From Gammaproteobacteria bacterium (GTDB lineage: Bacteria > Pseudomonadota > Gammaproteobacteria > Enterobacterales > Permianibacteraceae), in assembly GCA_016182845.1 (NCBI GenBank), contig JACPFT010000005.1:372001-436000 (forward strand): DNA of 64,000 bases, in the 5' to 3' direction. Shown here one piece after another: positions 53,655 through 62,261 of the stretch. Position 1 is the stretch's first letter. Each line of letters begins with the position of its first letter. Both the position numbers and the translations under genes were made by a program. The notes under the pieces were generated by a model. That model did not search any database. It was not told where the DNA came from and saw nothing but the letters and a program-made list of their open reading frames with translations.

Positions 53655-56234
53655 GTGCTCGACAGCTATCGCAAACACGTAGAAGAACGCGCCGCCGAAG
53701 GCTTGCCGCCGTTGCCGCTGACCGCCGAACAGGTCGCCGCCCTGGCTGAACTGATGAAGAATCCGCCGGCCGGCGAAGAGGCGTTCCTCAACGATCTGCT
53801 GGCCAACCGTGTGCCGCCGGGCGTGGACGATGCCGCCCACGTCAAGGCCGATTTCCTCAATGCCATCGCCACCGGCGTGGCGTCGTCGCCGATTCTGAGC
53901 GCCGAACGCGCCGTGCAGCTCCTGGGCACCATGATGGGCGGCTTCAATATTCAGCCCATGGTCAAGCTGCTCACCGATGCCAAGCTCGGTGCCGTCGCCT
54001 CCGAGGCCCTGAAGACCACCACCCTGGTCTTCGACGTGTTCAACGATGTGCTGGAACTGGCCAAGAGCAATGCCAACGCCAAGGCCGTGGTGGATTCCTG
54101 GGCCGCCGCCGAGTGGTTCACCCGCCGTCCGGCCCTGGCTGACAAGATCACCGTGACCGTCTACAAGGTGCCGGGCGAGACCAATACCGATGACCTGTCT
54201 CCGGCCACCGAGGCCTGGAGCCGTCCGGACATCCCGCTGCACGCCACGGTCATGCTCAAGTCGCGCATGGAAAAGCCGCTGGAAACCATCGAGGAGCTGA
54301 AAGCCAAGGGTCACCCCCTGGCCTACGTCGGTGACGTGGTGGGCACCGGCTCCAGCCGCAAGTCGGCCATCAACTCCGTGCTCTGGCATATGGGCGTGGA
54401 CATTCCCTTCGTCCCGAACAAGCGCACTGGCGGCGTGGTCCTGGGTGGCAAGATCGCCCCGATCTTCTTCAACACCGCCGAGGACTCCGGCTGCCTGCCG
54501 ATCGAGTGCGATGTCAGCAAGATGGAGACTGGCGATGTCATCTCGATCTACTCCTACGAAGGCAAGATCGTCAACGAGGGCAGCGGCGAAGTCGTCGCCA
54601 CTTTCGAGCTGAAGCCCAATACCATCGCCGACGAAGTGCGCGCCGGTGGCCGCATTCCGCTCATCATCGGACGCAACCTGACCGACAAGACCCGCGAGGC
54701 GCTTGGTCTGCCGGTAATGGCGCTGTTTGCCCGCCCGATCGCCCCCAAGGACACCGGCAAGGGCTACACCCTGGCCCAGAAGATGGTGGGCAAGGCCTGC
54801 GGTGTGACCGGCATCCGTCCCGGCACCTACTGCGAGCCGAAGATGACCACGGTCGGCTCCCAGGACACCACCGGCCCCATGACCCGCGACGAGCTCAAGG
54901 AACTGGCCTGCCTCGGCTTCTCGGCCGACCTGGTCATGCAGTCCTTCTGCCACACCGCCGCCTATCCCAAGCCGGTGGACGTCAAGCTGCACCACACCCT
55001 GCCGGATTTCATCACCAATCGCGGCGGCGTGAGCCTGCGCCCGGGTGACGGCATCATCCACTCCTGGCTGAACCGCATGCTCCTGCCCGACACCGTGGGC
55101 ACCGGCGGCGATTCCCATACCCGCTTCCCCATCGGCATCTCCTTCCCGGCCGGCTCGGGCCTGGTGGCCTTCGGCGCCGCCATCGGCGTCATGCCCCTGG
55201 ACATGCCGGAATCGGTGCTGGTGCGCTTCACCGGCCAGATGCAGCCGGGCATCACCCTGCGCGATCTGGTGCACGCCATTCCTTATTACGCCATCCAGCA
55301 GGGCTTGCTGACCGTCGCCAAGCAGGGCAAGAAGAACATCTTCTCCGGCCGCATCCTGGAAATCGAAGGTCTGCCGACCCTCAAGGTGGAGCAGGCCTTC
55401 GAGCTGTCCGATGCCTCCGCCGAGCGCTCCGCCGCCGGCTGCACCATCAAGCTCGACAAGGAACCGATTATCGAGTACCTGAACTCGAACATGGTGCTCT
55501 TGCGCTGGATGATCGAGAACGGCTATGGCGATGCCAAGACCCTGGAACGCCGCGCCCGCGCCATGGAAGACTGGATCAAGAATCCAGAGCTGCTGGAAGC
55601 CGATGCCGACGCCGAATACGCCGCCGTCATCGAGATCGATCTCAATGAAATCAAGGAGCCGATCCTCTGCTGCCCGAACGATCCCGATGATGCCAAGCCC
55701 CTGTCGGCCGTGGCCGGCGAGAGCATCGACGAGGTGTTCATCGGGTCCTGCATGACCAACATCGGCCACTACCGCGCCGCCGGCAAGGTCCTGGAGAAGA
55801 TGGGTTCGTTGCCCAAGGGCATGCGCATGTGGATCGCGCCGCCCACCAAGATGGACGCCCACCAGCTAACCGAGGAAGGCTTCTACGGTATCTACGGCCG
55901 CGCCGGTGCGCGCACGGAAATGCCCGGCTGCTCGCTGTGCATGGGCAACCAGGCCCGCGTCGCCGACGGTGCCAAGGTCCTGTCTACCTCGACCCGCAAC
56001 TTCCCCAACCGTCTCGGCAAGGACGCCCAGGTCTACCTGGCTTCCGCCGAGCTCTCGGCGGTGACGGCGGCCATGGGCAAGATCCCGACCACCGAGGAGT
56101 ATCTGGCGGCGATGAAAGACGTGGACGCCATGTCCGCCAACATCTATCGCTACCTGAACTTCAACGAGATCGCCGACTTCATGGCCGCCGCCCAGGTCGC
56201 CAAGGAAAAAATGATCCCGGTGGTTTCGGCCTAA
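53655..56234 (+). CDS. acnB: Aconitate hydratase B
   Basis: This 859-residue enzyme has the AcnB layout, with the HEAT-like N-terminus ([20 protein letters not shown]) and the swivel domain before the catalytic domains. The [4Fe-4S] ligands are the Cys in [10 protein letters not shown] and the pair in [16 protein letters not shown] at 53655 follows AAGGGGAC. It interconverts citrate and isocitrate. The end of the transcript probably uses the long inverted repeat at 56270-56431. Confidence 0.97.
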   Translation: MLDSYRKHVEERAAEGLPPLPLTAEQVAALAELMKNPPAGEEAFLNDLLANRVPPGVDDAAHVKADFLNAIATGVASSPILSAERAVQLLGTMMGGFNIQPMVKLLTDAKLGAVASEALKTTTLVFDVFNDVLELAKSNANAKAVVDSWAAAEWFTRRPALADKITVTVYKVPGETNTDDLSPATEAWSRPDIPLHATVMLKSRMEKPLETIEELKAKGHPLAYVGDVVGTGSSRKSAINSVLWHMGVDIPFVPNKRTGGVVLGGKIAPIFFNTAEDSGCLPIECDVSKMETGDVISIYSYEGKIVNEGSGEVVATFELKPNTIADEVRAGGRIPLIIGRNLTDKTREALGLPVMALFARPIAPKDTGKGYTLAQKMVGKACGVTGIRPGTYCEPKMTTVGSQDTTGPMTRDELKELACLGFSADLVMQSFCHTAAYPKPVDVKLHHTLPDFITNRGGVSLRPGDGIIHSWLNRMLLPDTVGTGGDSHTRFPIGISFPAGSGLVAFGAAIGVMPLDMPESVLVRFTGQMQPGITLRDLVHAIPYYAIQQGLLTVAKQGKKNIFSGRILEIEGLPTLKVEQAFELSDASAERSAAGCTIKLDKEPIIEYLNSNMVLLRWMIENGYGDAKTLERRARAMEDWIKNPELLEADADAEYAAVIEIDLNEIKEPILCCPNDPDDAKPLSAVAGESIDEVFIGSCMTNIGHYRAAGKVLEKMGSLPKGMRMWIAPPTKMDAHQLTEEGFYGIYGRAGARTEMPGCSLCMGNQARVADGAKVLSTSTRNFPNRLGKDAQVYLASAELSAVTAAMGKIPTTEEYLAAMKDVDAMSANIYRYLNFNEIADFMAAAQVAKEKMIPVVSA

Positions 56235-56269
56235 GGGGCCTGCCGGAGCTTAGCCTCCGGCAAACGAAC

Positions 56270-56431
56270 AAAAAAGGCGCCTTGTGCGTAATGCCGATCA
56301 GTTAACAGCCCGTCATACCCGCGAAGGCGGGTATCCAGTCAGTAACAATAGCTACCGACTGGGTCCCCGCCTTCGCGGGGACGACGAAAAGCGCCTTAAC
56401 TGACTGGCATTACGCCTGGTGCGCCTTTTTT
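56270..56431. repeat. Nested inverted repeats between acnB and nrdB (dRS3-like unit inside a terminator-like stem)
   Basis: Outer arms AAAAAAGGCGCCTTGTGCGT... (56270-56305) and ...CGCCTGGTGCGCCTTTTTT (56395-56431) are near-perfect complements with T-runs. Inside lies a palindromic pair, TACCCGCGAAGGCGGGTATCC and GGGTCCCCGCCTTCGCGGGG (56315-56382), of the widespread CCCGCGAAGGCGGG type. It can fold into a very long hairpin. Confidence 0.85.
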
Positions 56432-56456
56432 GTTATCCCCGAGTTTCCCGCAGACA

Positions 56457-56481
56457 CAAAAAAGGCCCCGAAGGGCCTTTC
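56457..56481 (-). terminator. Terminator of nrdB (minus strand)
   Basis: AAAGGCCC-CGAA-GGGCCTTT with a run of seven T on the minus strand ends the nrdAB transcript 16 bp after the nrdB stop. Confidence 0.9.
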
Positions 56482-56496
56482 TGCTTGAGTCTAGGC

Positions 56497-57729
56497 TCAA
56501 TCCCAGCTCAGCGCGCCGCCGGTCTGGTATTCGATCACGCGGGTCTCGAAGAAGTTCTTCTCCTTCTTCAGATCCATGATCTCGCTCATCCAGGGGAAGG
56601 GGTTCTGCACGCCCTTGAACTGCTCCGGCAGGCCTAGCTGGGCCAGGCGGCGGTTGGCGATGAATTTCAGGTATTCCTCCATCATGCTGGCATTCATGCC
56701 CAGCACGCCGCGCGGCATGGTGTCGCGGGCATAGAGGATTTCCAAATAGGCGCCTTCCAGGATCATCTGGGTGGCGCGCTTCTTCATGTCCTCGTCCCAG
56801 AGCTGCGGATTCTCGAGCTTGATCTGGTTGATCACGTCGATACCGAAGTTCAGGTGCATGGATTCGTCGCGCAGGATGTACTGGAACTGCTCGGCGACGC
56901 CGGTCATCTTGTTGCGGCGGCCCATGGACAGGATCTGGGCGAAGCCGCAGTAGAAGAAGATGCCCTCCGCGACGCAGTAGAAGGCGATGAGGTTTTCCAG
57001 GAGCTTGCGGTCGTTTTCCGGGGTGCCCGTGCTGAACATCGGGTCGGACAGCTCGCGAGTGTAACGGATGTTCCACTCGGCCTTGCGGGCGACCGAGGGG
57101 ATCTCGCGATACATGTTGAAGACTTCGCCTTCTTCCATGCCCAAGGACTCGATGCAGTACTGGTAGGCATGGGTGTGGATGGCTTCCTCGAAGGCCTGGC
57201 GCAGCAGGTACTGGCGGGCTTCCGGGTTGGTGATCAGGCGGTAGACGGCCAGCACCAGGTTATTGGCCACCAGGGAGTCGGCGGTGGAGAAATAGCCCAA
57301 GGAACGCTTGACGATGACGCGCTCGTCGTCGGACAGACCATCGGCCGAACGCCAGGTGGCGATGTCCTTGGTCATGTTGATTTCCTGGGGCATCCAGTGG
57401 TTCGCCGAGCCGTCCAGGTATTTCTGCCAGGCCCATTCGTACTTGAAGGGCACCAGCTGGTTCAGGTCGGCGCGGCAGTTGATCATGGCCTTCTGGTCCA
57501 CGCGCACGCGCGCCGATTTGCCTTCCAGCTCGGCGGCGCCTTCGTCGGCATGCATCTGGTCGATGCGGGCCACGACCTGGGCGAAGAGATCGCTGTCGAT
57601 GCCGACTTGGGGCAGGGGAGCGACGGGGGCATGCGCGCGCGGCGTTTCCACGGCGGCAACCGGCGGCATGGGCATCATGCCCGGCTTGGCCTCCGCATCC
57701 TCATTGGTGTAATCGTCCCAGCTCAGCAT
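56497..57729 (-). CDS. nrdB: Class Ia ribonucleotide reductase, beta subunit
   Basis: This 410-residue R2 protein supplies the tyrosyl radical: the diiron ligands and the radical tyrosine are in [18 protein letters not shown] (Tyr 189). Further ligands are in [18 protein letters not shown] and [15 protein letters not shown] 57729 ([11 protein letters not shown]) follows GGAG; an upstream GTG is less likely. An N-terminal Pro/Ala-rich extension of about 40 residues is unusual among R2 proteins. It follows nrdA by 173 bp. Confidence 0.95.
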   Translation of the reverse strand: MLSWDDYTNEDAEAKPGMMPMPPVAAVETPRAHAPVAPLPQVGIDSDLFAQVVARIDQMHADEGAAELEGKSARVRVDQKAMINCRADLNQLVPFKYEWAWQKYLDGSANHWMPQEINMTKDIATWRSADGLSDDERVIVKRSLGYFSTADSLVANNLVLAVYRLITNPEARQYLLRQAFEEAIHTHAYQYCIESLGMEEGEVFNMYREIPSVARKAEWNIRYTRELSDPMFSTGTPENDRKLLENLIAFYCVAEGIFFYCGFAQILSMGRRNKMTGVAEQFQYILRDESMHLNFGIDVINQIKLENPQLWDEDMKKRATQMILEGAYLEILYARDTMPRGVLGMNASMMEEYLKFIANRRLAQLGLPEQFKGVQNPFPWMSEIMDLKKEKNFFETRVIEYQTGGALSWD

Positions 57730-57902
57730 CACTTTCTCCACAGATTCTTCTTGTCGGGTCCAATGGTCGGCGAATCCTGTTCGCTTCTTGTTTTGACCAC
57801 CGAATAGGGCATTCGTCAGCGCCAGTTCCTCGGCATGATTCGCTACGCGCGTCCTTGCCCGGAACGCCAGGCCATCGGTCGATAGCCTGGTTCAGGGCCT
57901 GC

Positions 57903-60791
57903 TTATTGGCAGGCTTCGCAGTCCGGATTATCGATGGAACAGGCCTTGGGCAACGGCGCCGCGTCACCCAGCTCCTCGCTGATGGGCGAGGCCTTCACCG
58001 CGTTCAGCGCGCCGGTGTGCACCGTGGACTTCTCGGTGTTGGTGGCGGCCAGGGAACGCAGGTAGTAGGTGGTCTTCAGGCCACGGAACCAGGCCATGCG
58101 ATAGGTCAGGTCCAGCTTCTTGCCGGAAGGCTGGTTGATGTACAGGTTTAGGGACTGGGCCTGATCGATCCACTTCTGGCGGCGGCTGCCGGCTTCCACC
58201 AGCCAGCGCGGTTCCACCTCGAAGGCGGTGGCGAACATGGCCTTGAGATCCTGCGGGATACGGGCGATGCCCTGCACCGAACCGTCGTAGTACTTCAGAT
58301 CGTTGACCATGACCGCATCCCAGAGATCGCGGGCCTTGAGCTCGTTGACCAGGTAGGGGTTGATCACGGTGAACTCGCCGGACAGGTTCGACTTCACGTA
58401 GAGGTTCTGGTAGGTCGGTTCGATGGATTGGGACACGCCGCAGATATTGGAAATCGTCGCGGTGGGCGCGATGGCCATGACATTGGAATTGCGCATGCCC
58501 ACGGTCATGACGCGCTGTCGCAGGCTTTCCCAATCCAGGGTCGAGGACAGATCCACATCGATGTAACGCCCGTCGCGGTTGTCGACCAGGAGTTTCAGGG
58601 AGTCGATGGGCAGGATGCCCTTGCTCCACAGCGAACCCTCGTAGGTCGAGTAGGCGCCGCGTTCCTCGGCCAGATTGGTCGAGGCTTCGATGGCGAAGTA
58701 GCTGATGGCCTCCATGGACTGATCGGCGAAGGCCACGGCGGCGTCCGAGCCATAGGCGATGTGCTGCAGGTACAGTGCGTCCTGGAAGCCCATGATACCC
58801 AGACCCACCGGACGGTGACGCAGGTTGGAGCGACGCGCCTGGGGCACGGCGTAGTAATTGATATCGATGACGTTGTCGAGCATGCGCACGGCCACGTCCA
58901 CGGTTTTCTTCAGCTTCACCCGATCCAGCTTGCCGTCGACCACGTGGTTCACCAGGTTGATGGAACCCAGGTTGCACACGGCGATCTCGTCGGCCGAGGT
59001 GTTGAGCGTGATTTCGGTGCACAAATTGGAACTGTGCACGACGCCCACGTGCTGCTGCGGCGAGCGGAGGTTGCAGGCGTCCTTGAAGGTGATCCAGGGA
59101 TGGCCGGTCTCGAACAGCATGGACAGCATCTTGCGCCACAGATCGGCGGCGCGGATCTTCTTGTGCAGCTTGAGTTCGCCGCGCGCCACCTTGGCCTCGT
59201 ATTCTTCGTACTTGGTCTCGAAGGCCTTGCCGTAGAGATCGTGCAGCTCGGGCGCGTCGGAGGGGCTGAACAGGGTCCAGTCCTTGTCTTCGAACACGCG
59301 CTTCATGAACAGATCCGGTACCCAATTGGCCGTGTTCATGTCGTGGGTGCGGCGGCGATCGTCGCCGGTGTTCTTGCGCAGTTCGAGAAATTCCTCGATG
59401 TCCAGATGCCAGGTTTCCAGGTAGGCACAGACCGCGCCCTTACGCTTGCCGCCCTGGTTCACGGCCACGGCCGTGTCGTTGGCGACCTTCAGGAAGGGCA
59501 CGACGCCCTGGCTCTTGCCGTTGGTGCCCTTGATGCGGGCGCCCAGGGCGCGCACCGGCGTCCAGTCATTGCCCAGGCCGCCGGCCCACTTGGAGAGCAG
59601 GGCGTTGTCGCGGATGGCGCTGTAAATGCCTTCCAGATCGTCGGACACCGTGGTCAGGTAGCAGGAGGACAGCTGGCTGCGCAAAGTCCCCGCGTTGAAG
59701 AGCGTGGGAGTGGAAGCCATGTAGTCGAAGCTGGACAGCACATCGTAGAACTCGATGGCACGGGCTTCTTTATCCTTCTCGCTCAGGGCCAGGCCCATTG
59801 CGACGCGCATAAAGAACACCTGGGGCAGCTCGAAGCGGATATCGTCGGCGTGGATGAAATAGCGGTCCACCAGGGTCTGCAGGCCCAGGTAGGTGAACTG
59901 CAGGTCGCGTTCCGGCTTGAGGGCCGCGCCCAGACGGACCAGATCGTAGCCGAGCAGGTCCGGCGAGACGAGCTCCAAGCTCACGGCCTTGCTGACGAAA
60001 GCGGCCAGAGCCTTGCCGTAGATGCCTTCCATCTCGTGGGCGGTAGCCAGATGGCCCAGACCCAGGAAGTCCAGGGCCTCGGTGCGCACGGAGTCCAGCA
60101 ACAGGCGTGCCGTCACCAGGGAGTAGTTGGGATCCTTTTCGATCAGGGTGCGGGCGGTCATCACCAGGGCGGTGTTGACGTCTTCCTCGGCTACACCGTC
60201 GTACAGGTTCTTGATGGTGTCCTTGAGGATGGGCGCGGCTTCCACGCCGGACAGGCCTTCGCAGGCCTCGTCGATCAGCGTCTTCATACGCTCCACGTCC
60301 AGGGGGGCGAACCCGCCATGGGCCAGCTTGACGCGCAGCTGGTGCTCGGAACCGGTGTGCTCCTTGAGCTTCTCGGCGCGCACGCGGGCACGCTCTTCGC
60401 GGTAGAGCACATAGTCGCGGGCAATCTTCTGCTCGCCGGCGCGCATCAGGGCCAGCTCGACCTGATCCTGGATGTCCTCGATGTGCACCGTGCCGCCGGT
60501 ACGGAAACGGCGCTGCAGCACGGTGGAGATCTCGGCGCACAGGTGCTCCACCATGTCGTGCACGCGGCTGGAGGCCGCGGCATTGCCACCTTCCACGGCC
60601 AGGAAGGCCTTGGTCATGGCCACCTTGATCTTGGTGTCGTCATAGGAAACCACTTTGCCATTGCGCTTGATGACGCGCAGCTGGCCTGGTTGGTTGGCCG
60701 CCATCTCCACCGGAGGAACGTCTACCGGAGGCACTGGTGCCGACGCAGGGGTAGAGGGCGTTGCAGTCGTTGTTGTGATCGTGGTTTCCAT
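57903..60791 (-). CDS. nrdA: Class Ia ribonucleotide reductase, alpha subunit
   Basis: This 962-residue R1 protein starts at ATG 60791 (METTITTTTATPSTPAS) behind GGAGGAGC. A Thr/Pro-rich N-terminus is followed by an ATP-cone (about 33-130: VIKRNGKVVSYDDTKIKVAMTK). Active-site Cys are in LSSCYLTTVSD and SSNLCTEITLN. The C-terminal redox pair is DNPDCEACQ. The enzyme is bigger than E. coli NrdA (761). It reduces NDPs to dNDPs. Confidence 0.95.
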   Translation of the reverse strand: METTITTTTATPSTPASAPVPPVDVPPVEMAANQPGQLRVIKRNGKVVSYDDTKIKVAMTKAFLAVEGGNAAASSRVHDMVEHLCAEISTVLQRRFRTGGTVHIEDIQDQVELALMRAGEQKIARDYVLYREERARVRAEKLKEHTGSEHQLRVKLAHGGFAPLDVERMKTLIDEACEGLSGVEAAPILKDTIKNLYDGVAEEDVNTALVMTARTLIEKDPNYSLVTARLLLDSVRTEALDFLGLGHLATAHEMEGIYGKALAAFVSKAVSLELVSPDLLGYDLVRLGAALKPERDLQFTYLGLQTLVDRYFIHADDIRFELPQVFFMRVAMGLALSEKDKEARAIEFYDVLSSFDYMASTPTLFNAGTLRSQLSSCYLTTVSDDLEGIYSAIRDNALLSKWAGGLGNDWTPVRALGARIKGTNGKSQGVVPFLKVANDTAVAVNQGGKRKGAVCAYLETWHLDIEEFLELRKNTGDDRRRTHDMNTANWVPDLFMKRVFEDKDWTLFSPSDAPELHDLYGKAFETKYEEYEAKVARGELKLHKKIRAADLWRKMLSMLFETGHPWITFKDACNLRSPQQHVGVVHSSNLCTEITLNTSADEIAVCNLGSINLVNHVVDGKLDRVKLKKTVDVAVRMLDNVIDINYYAVPQARRSNLRHRPVGLGIMGFQDALYLQHIAYGSDAAVAFADQSMEAISYFAIEASTNLAEERGAYSTYEGSLWSKGILPIDSLKLLVDNRDGRYIDVDLSSTLDWESLRQRVMTVGMRNSNVMAIAPTATISNICGVSQSIEPTYQNLYVKSNLSGEFTVINPYLVNELKARDLWDAVMVNDLKYYDGSVQGIARIPQDLKAMFATAFEVEPRWLVEAGSRRQKWIDQAQSLNLYINQPSGKKLDLTYRMAWFRGLKTTYYLRSLAATNTEKSTVHTGALNAVKASPISEELGDAAPLPKACSIDNPDCEACQ

Positions 60792-61050
60792 AGCTCCTCC
60801 AAAACTGTCCTGTGAACTGAACCGTAGCGGCAACACGCCCGCGCCGGTCGAATCATGACCAGGCAAATTACAGCGGCGTGGTAAAAGTCAGACATCCGTA
60901 GCGGGAGTGATGTTCTCTGCGCGGCGTGGTGCCGCAGGTCCCTGAGGACCGTCGTAAGCAACGACCTATCCTGTCCGGCTCCAGACCATGTCGAGGCTCT
61001 GCGCTAGGCTGAAGAATAGGGGCGAACGGCATGTGCAGAAAACCGGCAAA

Positions 61051-61097
61051 ACCCAACATATAGGTTATTCCGTCTCCTTGGGCACAAGATAATGCGA
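61051..61097 (-). promoter_or_regulatory. nrdA promoter with two NrdR boxes
   Basis: ACCCAACATATAGGTT (61051-61066) and GCACAAGATAATGCGA (61082-61097) fit the NrdR box acaCwAtATaTwGtgt (core CwATATATwG), exactly 31 bp apart. The second overlaps a minus-strand -10 (TATCTT, 61086-61091) with TTGCAA 16 bp upstream. This is the known layout of NrdR repression of nrd operons. Confidence 0.7.
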
Positions 61098-61147
61098 TGC
61101 CCCCCCCTTTGCAAGTGATATCTCCGGGGAAAGCTGTGGGCATAATT

Positions 61148-61156
61148 TGTGGATAA
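61148..61156. promoter_or_regulatory. DnaA box upstream of nrdA
   Basis: TGTGGATAA is the exact complement of the consensus TTATCCACA. A related TGTGGGCATAA sits at 61135-61145. DnaA binding upstream of nrdAB is known in E. coli and links dNTP supply to replication start. Confidence 0.7.
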
Positions 61157-61226
61157 GCTGTGGCCGGAAACTGCCAAGTCGCGCCCGGCCTGTGTTAAGC
61201 GCCTACAGGCCGGGGCGGGAAATCGC

Positions 61227-61697
61227 CTAATGATGGAGGCTTATATTGCCGGTTTCGGCGCCGGCCATCATGCGTCTGAACTGACTGGACTCGACCCGGA
61301 TCAAAGTCTCATGATCGCCTGCCTCGAAATAGACATCCTTGGGGTAGAACAGCAGGTTGTCGACCACGCTCTTCACGCCATAGGCCTCGCCGAGAGCGGG
61401 AACCGCGCCGAGCTCACAGTCTTGGAACAGCCCGGCCAGCTCATTTTCCGAGGCCATGACCAGGGTCCGGTTCAGCAGGCGGTCTACCGCCAGGTAGTCG
61501 AGCTGGTGCGAGGCCGGAATGATCGCCATGACATAGCCGTACTCGTCTTCGAGCAGGATGGGCTTGGCGAGTTGGTTTCCCGAGATGTGGGCAGCCTGGG
61601 CGCTGAACTGACTGCTGCCGGTGTAGGGATGTTGCACGAGGTCATAGCTCACGTTGTGCACAGTGAGATACTGCCTAAGGGAAGTTGCGACAGACAT
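61227..61697 (-). CDS. YbaK/EbsC-family aminoacyl-tRNA deacylase
   Basis: This 156-residue protein belongs to the YbaK/ProX fold. The core GSSQFSAQAAHISGNQLAKPILLEDEYGYVMAIIPASHQLD resembles Cys-tRNA(Pro) or related deacylases; the Lys in AKPILL corresponds to the catalytic lysine. The C-terminal FEAGDHETLIRVESSQFRRMM is typical. The ATG at 61697 (MSVATSLRQYLT) follows GGAGGCTAAGG. Exact tRNA substrate unknown. Confidence 0.85.
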   Translation of the reverse strand: MSVATSLRQYLTVHNVSYDLVQHPYTGSSQFSAQAAHISGNQLAKPILLEDEYGYVMAIIPASHQLDYLAVDRLLNRTLVMASENELAGLFQDCELGAVPALGEAYGVKSVVDNLLFYPKDVYFEAGDHETLIRVESSQFRRMMAGAETGNISLHH

Positions 61698-62261
61698 GGC
61701 CTTAGCCTCCACGAAGTGCGGCGAGGACAAGGGAAGTATAACCCCAGTTGGTTAGCACTGAAATAGCAGGCACTAATCTATATAATGCAAATTGTCTTGT
61801 CGCCGATTGCGGCGCTTTAGAGCATATCATGGCGTCGATCCGCCTGATCTTTCTGCGCTATGGAACCATGACATACGCGGACGCTAGGTGCTAACCTGCC
61901 GCGGAATGCCCCAAAGACCAATGCGAGCGCCTGCTGTTAGTGTTGCTGTGCAGCATGGGCGTATTCTCTTGCGCGCACGCCGGAATTGCCAAGGCTAGGG
62001 CGAATAATTCAAACGAGCGTTTAACGCTTGCTCCCGCGTTCATGCGCTAACCAATTGAAAATTAACCAAAAAAAAATATCAAAAATTACGGAACCATCGG
62101 CCTGACGTGGTGAGCAATGTGTTGACGATGCTTGAACGATGAAGTTAGTATCCGGCGTGACAGATCAGGCCGTGTGGCCATTGAGCGCTTTGGCCAAGTC
62201 CTTGGTGAAAACAAAAAGACCAAGCCAAAGCTTCAAAAAACAACAACCAGGGAGAAACTAG
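61698..62261. promoter_or_regulatory. Non-coding region between the YbaK-like gene and the TonB receptor
   Basis: These 564 bp are AT-richer than the flanks, with runs such as AACCAAAAAAAAATATC (62064-62080). A likely sigma-70 promoter for the receptor is TTGACG (62122-62127), 18 bp, TAGTAT (62146-62151), leaving a leader of about 105 nt. A lone TATAAT is at 61781. Only tiny ORFs are seen (longest ~21 codons near 61829), none supported. Confidence 0.6.

Noticed and set aside
53640-55862. A 740-codon open frame on the minus strand across acnB
   Set aside because: It is the mirror of acnB in GC-rich DNA; its translation is rich in Gly, His and Asp with no family motif, while acnB has all catalytic motifs.
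58428-60815. A 795-codon open frame on the plus strand across nrdA
   Set aside because: Shadow of the nrdA frame; composition is biased and no domain is visible.
61829-61894. A 21-codon ORF in the gap before the TonB receptor
   Set aside because: Too short, no ribosome-binding site and no recognisable sequence.
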